In this document: one piece after another, positions 58,465 to 64,000 of the stretch
Numbering within the stretch: the first letter of the stretch is position 1
How the letters are laid out: every line of letters begins with the position of its first letter
Assembly: GCA_001799995.1 (NCBI GenBank)
Contig: MGUK01000044.1
Span: 1 to 64,000, forward strand
Source of the DNA: Elusimicrobia bacterium GWF2_62_30
GTDB lineage: Bacteria > Elusimicrobiota > Elusimicrobia > Elusimicrobiales > UBA9959
Length of the DNA: 64,000 nt
Reading direction: 5' to 3'
Notes under the pieces: model-generated
What the model was told of the DNA's origin: nothing
Databases searched by the model: none
The model's input: the letters and a program-made list of their open reading frames with translations, nothing else
Translations under genes and position numbers: made by a program

Positions 58465-59354
58465 TTGAGAATTCTTTCCTTTTCGGATAGTATCGCGCCC
58501 CTGAGCCCCCGCGCCAGCGGCATTTTAGGCCGCCAGCCCGCGGCCCGGATAAGGGACAGGTCCACGTTCGATTCCATCACCTCGTTCTCCCTGTAGGGAA
58601 AGGCTCCGAAATCCAGCTTCGTCACAGTGTTCCCGGTCAGTTCCTTGAGCAGGCACATGAAGTCCCTGATCGAGATCGTGCTGCCGGTGCCGATCTCGAA
58701 ATTATAGAAGCCGGCCTTCTTCCTTTTGAGCCATTCCACCACCGTTGAGAAAGCGTTAACCACGTCCGAAATATGGATGAAGTCGCGCTTCTGCTCTCCG
58801 GGCGTAAGCCCTATACTGGGGACGCCGCGCAGCAGCGACTGTATCATGAGCGTAACGAACTTGGAATTGTCGTCACCGGGGCCGTAGAAATGCTCCAGCG
58901 CCACATTGCCGCACACCACCCTGTCGGAATACAGGTTAAGCCATTCCCTGAACTGTGACTTGGAAAGTGAATAATGGCTGACGCGTTTGTCCAATATCGT
59001 ATCGGAATTTATGAAGCAATTCAACCCGTGTTCCGCGCCTATCTGCAGCAGGCGCAGGGGCAGCAGCAGGTTGGCCTGCAGCACCGAGACGGGGGGCTCC
59101 ATTTTCCTGCCGTAATTAGTGGCGCAGTGAAGTATCACGTCGATCTTCTCAGCCTTGAAGAACCTTTCCAACGAGATCTCATCTATGGAGAAAAGCTTTA
59201 ACTTCGGCACCAGGTCCTTTATCCGCGAGTAGTTGGAGGCGGAGCGCACGAGCAGGCACACGTCGCGCTTCTCGGCAAGGAATTTGCGCAGCAGGTTGCT
59301 GCCGAGAAAACCGGTAGCACCTGTCATCAGTATCTTGAAAGGCTTAGCTGCCAT
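58461..59354 (-). CDS. CDP-paratose-synthase-like SDR reductase, cassette B
   Basis: The 297-residue homologue of 42250-43137: ILMTGATGFLGSNLLRKFL, HCATNYGRKMEPPVSVLQANL, FINSDTILDKRVSHYSLSK, VALEHFYGPGDDNSKFVTL, GEQKRDFIHISDVVNAF. It overlaps rfbE by four bases and the radical SAM remnant by 11 bases. Confidence 0.75.
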   Translation of the reverse strand: MAAKPFKILMTGATGFLGSNLLRKFLAEKRDVCLLVRSASNYSRIKDLVPKLKLFSIDEISLERFFKAEKIDVILHCATNYGRKMEPPVSVLQANLLLPLRLLQIGAEHGLNCFINSDTILDKRVSHYSLSKSQFREWLNLYSDRVVCGNVALEHFYGPGDDNSKFVTLMIQSLLRGVPSIGLTPGEQKRDFIHISDVVNAFSTVVEWLKRKKAGFYNFEIGTGSTISIRDFMCLLKELTGNTVTKLDFGAFPYRENEVMESNVDLSLIRAAGWRPKMPLARGLRGAILSEKERILK

Positions 59355-59520
59355 ATTTAACCCGCGGCACGAATAGTTTCATTTCGCGCATATCCCCGTA
59401 ATAAAGCGGCGCCCGCAGCACCGCGTGGAGATAAGCCAGGCCCAGGCCATTGGAATTATCCTTGGAATGCGCCTGGGCGTTAACCTGCAGGGGCGGGTTT
59501 ATCAAGAGGACTTTTTTCAT
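59344..59520 (-). pseudogene. Internally deleted radical SAM gene remnant
   Basis: The 58-codon frame begins MKKVLLINPPLQVNAQAHSK, the N-terminus of the radical SAM protein at 49927, runs to GLGLAYLHAVL, then jumps to RAPLYYGDMREMKLFVPRVKYGS, likely the C-terminus of a radical SAM paralogue. The B12 and iron-sulfur regions are missing, so it cannot be a working enzyme. The ATG overlaps the stop of the GT10 remnant, repeating the overlap of the intact pair. Confidence 0.82.
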
Positions 59521-59678
59521 ATTTCTCCATGAAGAACGTTCGAGGTCATTTCCGCGAAACACGCCGTTGAGAATCTGCGGCCCTTTTCCCCTGAAAGGAA
59601 AGCTTTGATAGCTTCCAGGCGGGAAAGATACTCGGCGTCATGCACCCCTTTCATGCGGCGCACAAGGCACCAGAACAC
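59517..59678 (-). pseudogene. C-terminal fragment of a GT10 fucosyltransferase gene
   Basis: Directly after the CgeB-like stop the minus strand reads VRRMKGVHDAEYLSRLEAIK and on to LHGEI-stop, matching the C-terminus of the GT10 protein at 51321 (YKRMKEMTDAEYLSRLQAIE ... LLGEI). About 50 codons survive, without the donor-binding region. There is no proper start; GTG at 59676-59678 is the only nearby candidate. Confidence 0.82.
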
Positions 59679-61630
<1,952 letters not shown>

Positions 61631-61692
61631 TCAGTGTGTATCCTTATTTTACTCCGGCTTCACGCCATGACGGCAGGCGGACCGCGTCCTTG

Positions 61693-62871
61693 TCAGGCGT
61701 AACGTCTCAGGCAGCTCTTGAGCATATCCAGGTCGGAACCCGTCAGCTCCGGGTAGTTCCCGAAGTAGAAGCCGCACTCGTGCAGAGTTTCCGCGCCTTT
61801 CAGGTCGTACGTCTCGCCCACGTACTTGGCGTAGAAAGGCTGGCGCTGCATATTGCCGGCTATCACGGGCCGGATCTCCACGCCGTCGCCGGAGAACTGC
61901 TCGATATATTTGCTGCGCAGTTCCTTGGTCTTGCAGAGCACCGGGAAAGCGAAGTTGGAGACGAAGGAAAGATGCCCGCGCTTAAGCGGCAGCAGGTCGG
62001 GGTTGTTGTTCACCTCTTCCTCGAGGGCCAGGTAATTCTTCTGGCGCACCTTGCAGTTATCGTCGAGATACCTCAGCTGGGTAAGGCCCAGGAAGCCGGT
62101 TATTTCCGTGGGGCGCAGGTTGAAGCCCAGGTCGTAGAACGTGTATTTGGCCTCGAACTCGTTCTTGACCTTGTACTTCTCGCGCAGGCGGCGCTGCGCG
62201 GCGAAATTCAGGTTGCGGTCCCAGCCGTTGGCGCGCGTGATGCGCAGCATCTCGTCGAGCTCGTCGTCGTCGGTGCAGGCGCAGCCGCCCTCTATGGTGG
62301 ACATATGGTGCGCCACGAAGAAGGAGAAAGTTGAGCCGACGCCGAAATTGCCGGTCTTCCCCTCCGGGAGAGCCGTGCCCAGGGATTCGCAGTTGTCCTC
62401 AATAAGCAGCACGCCGTTCTTGTTGCACAGGTCGCGGATGGCGCCCAGGTCCCCGGCGAAGCCAAGGGCGTTGGTGATGAAGAACGCGTTCAACTTCTTC
62501 TTCTTGAGCGTTTCGGCCAGGTTGGCTGACATGCAGTTGAGCGTCTGCGCCTCGCAGTCCACCGGCACGGCCTTCATGCCCAGCTGCAGGATGGGCATCA
62601 CGTTAGTAGACCAGGTGAGCGCCGAGAAGCCTATGGAATCCCCGTCCTTGAGCCGCCCCAGGTTCTTGAGCGCCTGCAGCAGGGCCAGGTTGGCGCTGCC
62701 GCCGCTGTTGAAAAGGATGCAGTGCTTGCGGCCCTGCACCTTGGCGAAGGCCTTTTCGAATTCCAGGCATTTCTCGCCCATGCTCAGGATCTTGGCCTTC
62801 ATAATGAAGTCCACCAGCTCTTTCTTGGTCTCGTACTCGTTGAGGAACGTGTTCTTCATCAGTGGTATCAT
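61693..62871 (-). CDS. colD: ColD-like PLP-dependent GDP-4-keto-6-deoxymannose 3-dehydratase
   Basis: A 392-residue DegT/DnrJ-fold protein. The usual PLP lysine is replaced by His in FSFFVAHHMSTIEGGC, as in sugar 3-dehydratases (ColD, RfbH). The sequences FNSGGSANLALLQAL, ALTWSTNVMPILQLG, IEDNCESLGTA, RANGWDRNL, GFNLRPTEITGFLGL and VEIRPVIAGNM fit ColD. RfbH is less likely because no CxC iron-sulfur cluster region follows RANGW. AAGGAG precedes the ATG. It would remove the C3 hydroxyl on the way to GDP-colitose. Confidence 0.65.
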   Translation of the reverse strand: MIPLMKNTFLNEYETKKELVDFIMKAKILSMGEKCLEFEKAFAKVQGRKHCILFNSGGSANLALLQALKNLGRLKDGDSIGFSALTWSTNVMPILQLGMKAVPVDCEAQTLNCMSANLAETLKKKKLNAFFITNALGFAGDLGAIRDLCNKNGVLLIEDNCESLGTALPEGKTGNFGVGSTFSFFVAHHMSTIEGGCACTDDDELDEMLRITRANGWDRNLNFAAQRRLREKYKVKNEFEAKYTFYDLGFNLRPTEITGFLGLTQLRYLDDNCKVRQKNYLALEEEVNNNPDLLPLKRGHLSFVSNFAFPVLCKTKELRSKYIEQFSGDGVEIRPVIAGNMQRQPFYAKYVGETYDLKGAETLHECGFYFGNYPELTGSDLDMLKSCLRRYA

Positions 62872-62917
62872 TTTTTGTCTCCTTAACCGGCAAAGCAGAT
62901 TCCGGACCGTGATCAGC

Positions 62918-64000
62918 TCAAGTCTTCTCCTGACCGGTCAGGCCGCGCTCCGCTTTTCCGAAGAAAGCCAGGCAGAAGTAAAGCAGGAACAGCAGCAGCA
63001 GCCATGGGGTCTTCAACAAAGTCAGTATATCGCGGGGGATCAGGCTCAGGGAAAGAAGCCCTCCGGCCAGTACGGCCGCCAACCGCGACCAGGCTGGCAA
63101 GGCGAACAGTTGTGTATCCTCCCTGGAAGTCAGCAGCAGGAACGGCATTGCCTGCAGCACCAGCTTATAGTCATAACTCACCGAGGGGATCAGCGTCATC
63201 AGGCAGAAGCTCATCCCCACCAGTCCTATCTCCGCCCCGTTGAGCCGCCGCGGCGCGGCGGCCGGAGAAATAGGCTTCAGTGAGGACAGCCAGTATTTAA
63301 GCCAGGCAGCGGCGAACAACCCGAGCGAGCAAAAATAAAAACCATCCCGGAACAGCGCCTGGCTGCCAGAGAAAATGGTACCTTTCGCCGCGAGGCTGGC
63401 GACATAGGAATAGATGGAATGATTGCCCTCCCAGGTGGAGGGGGCGGTGGCCATGGTTTTCAGGATCGCTACGAACTGCAGGACTGGCGTCCAGCCTAGC
63501 ATGAGCAGCGCCGCCGCGTTAAGAAGGATAAACCACAACAGGGACCGAAAACCGAAGCGGAGAAACAAGACGGCAATAAGGATGGCGGGATAGAGCTTGA
63601 ACTGCGTGGCGGCCGCAAGCGCTATCACGCTGAGGAAGAAACGCCCCCTGGTCATCGCGAACAGGGAAATAACGGCAAAAGCGCCGGCGAGGAGGTCGCT
63701 GTTGCCGCGCTCAAGCGCGAAGTTGAACGGGTAGGAAAAGTAGAGCACCGAAGAGATGGCAAGCGCCTGGAAGAACCCTGCCGCACCCCCTGCCCTCCCC
63801 CCCTCGCGCAGACAGAGGTATATCATTGAGAACAGGGCCAGGATCAAGACCAGGACATATATGCGGTAGGCCGTATGCGGCGGGAAGTAAGTAAGCGGAA
63901 GCAGAAGGATGGTAATAAGAGGCGGATAGCCGCTGCCGGCGGCGCTATAACTTGAGATGCCTTCGCGCAGGGCGGCGCCGTAGCCATAGACATAGCCGAA
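62918..64000 (-). CDS. GT87/DUF2029-like membrane glycosyltransferase, N-terminus cut by the window edge
   Basis: The minus frame is open from 62918 to the window edge, 361 codons minus the stop. The TTG at 63845-63847 is internal, because upstream codons continue the family sequence (GAALREGISSYS, GYPPLITILLLPLTYFPPH). LERGNSDLLAGAFAVISLF, QFKLYPAILIAVLFL, STWEGNHSIYSYV and VSYDYKLVLQAMPFLLL align with the gene at 40873-42180. It is the partner of cassette B in the mirrored arrangement. Confidence 0.82.
   Translation of the reverse strand, partial: FGYVYGYGAALREGISSYSAAGSGYPPLITILLLPLTYFPPHTAYRIYVLVLILALFSMIYLCLREGGRAGGAAGFFQALAISSVLYFSYPFNFALERGNSDLLAGAFAVISLFAMTRGRFFLSVIALAAATQFKLYPAILIAVLFLRFGFRSLLWFILLNAAALLMLGWTPVLQFVAILKTMATAPSTWEGNHSIYSYVASLAAKGTIFSGSQALFRDGFYFCSLGLFAAAWLKYWLSSLKPISPAAAPRRLNGAEIGLVGMSFCLMTLIPSVSYDYKLVLQAMPFLLLTSREDTQLFALPAWSRLAAVLAGGLLSLSLIPRDILTLLKTPWLLLLFLLYFCLAFFGKAERGLTGQEKT

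Noticed and set aside
61693-62871. Sugar aminotransferase (WecE/ArnB type)
   Set aside because: The PLP lysine is His (AHH), which indicates a 3-dehydratase rather than an aminotransferase.

Overview
The window is dense, GC-rich bacterial chromosome from a didermic-looking organism: it has SpoIID and an amidase for peptidoglycan, a lipooligosaccharide-type GT2, two O-antigen-ligase-like proteins and a Wzx flippase. No rRNA, CRISPR array, prophage or intact transposase was seen. The gene mix (group 3b NiFe hydrogenase, a COG2403 protein between gap and pgk, many polymer genes) would suit an anaerobic fermenter such as an Elusimicrobiota-like lineage, but that placement is inference. Two start modes coexist: genes with Shine-Dalgarno sites, and at least seven operon-leading genes with a TANNNT box 6-7 bases before ATG, as expected for leaderless mRNA.

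Left part (1-8400): two SGNH-hydrolase-like proteins, an ICMT-like methyltransferase, then a leftward operon hydB-hydG-hydD-hydA-protease-nhaC-ybaB for an NADP-linked cytoplasmic NiFe hydrogenase, its maturation protease and a Na+/H+ antiporter.

Middle part (8400-32000): housekeeping and envelope genes: SixA phosphatase, SpoIID protein, histidine kinase, PD-(D/E)XK nuclease, RsmD with an altered catalytic motif, a receiver/metallo-beta-lactamase fusion, cold-shock protein, glycogen phosphorylase, a four-gene glycosyltransferase group, PGRP-type amidase, lysA, tRNA-Ala(GGC), tRNA-Leu(GAG), a CNNM-CBS-PTS EIIA fusion, and a gap-COG2403-pgk-secG operon. Four copies of a 130-145 bp palindromic repeat with differing but self-complementary outer arms lie between genes here.

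Right part (32000-64000): a large surface-polysaccharide locus. It has two polyprenyl glycosylphosphotransferases, an N-acetyl-L-fucosamine/quinovosamine-type set (FnlA-like, RmlD-like, FnlC-like, WbuB-like), and two versions, in opposite orientation, of a cassette for CDP-paratose/tyvelose-type 3,6-dideoxyhexoses (paratose-synthase-like, RfbE, DPM1-like GT2), each accompanied by a GT87-like membrane protein. There is a third paratose/abequose-synthase-like gene beside an RfbV-like transferase, plus Wzx, GT10 fucosyltransferase, a B12 radical SAM enzyme, YfhO, GDP-fucose-synthase-like and ColD-like enzymes. Truncated copies of a CgeB-like, a radical SAM and a GT10 gene show that the locus was built by duplication and deletion.
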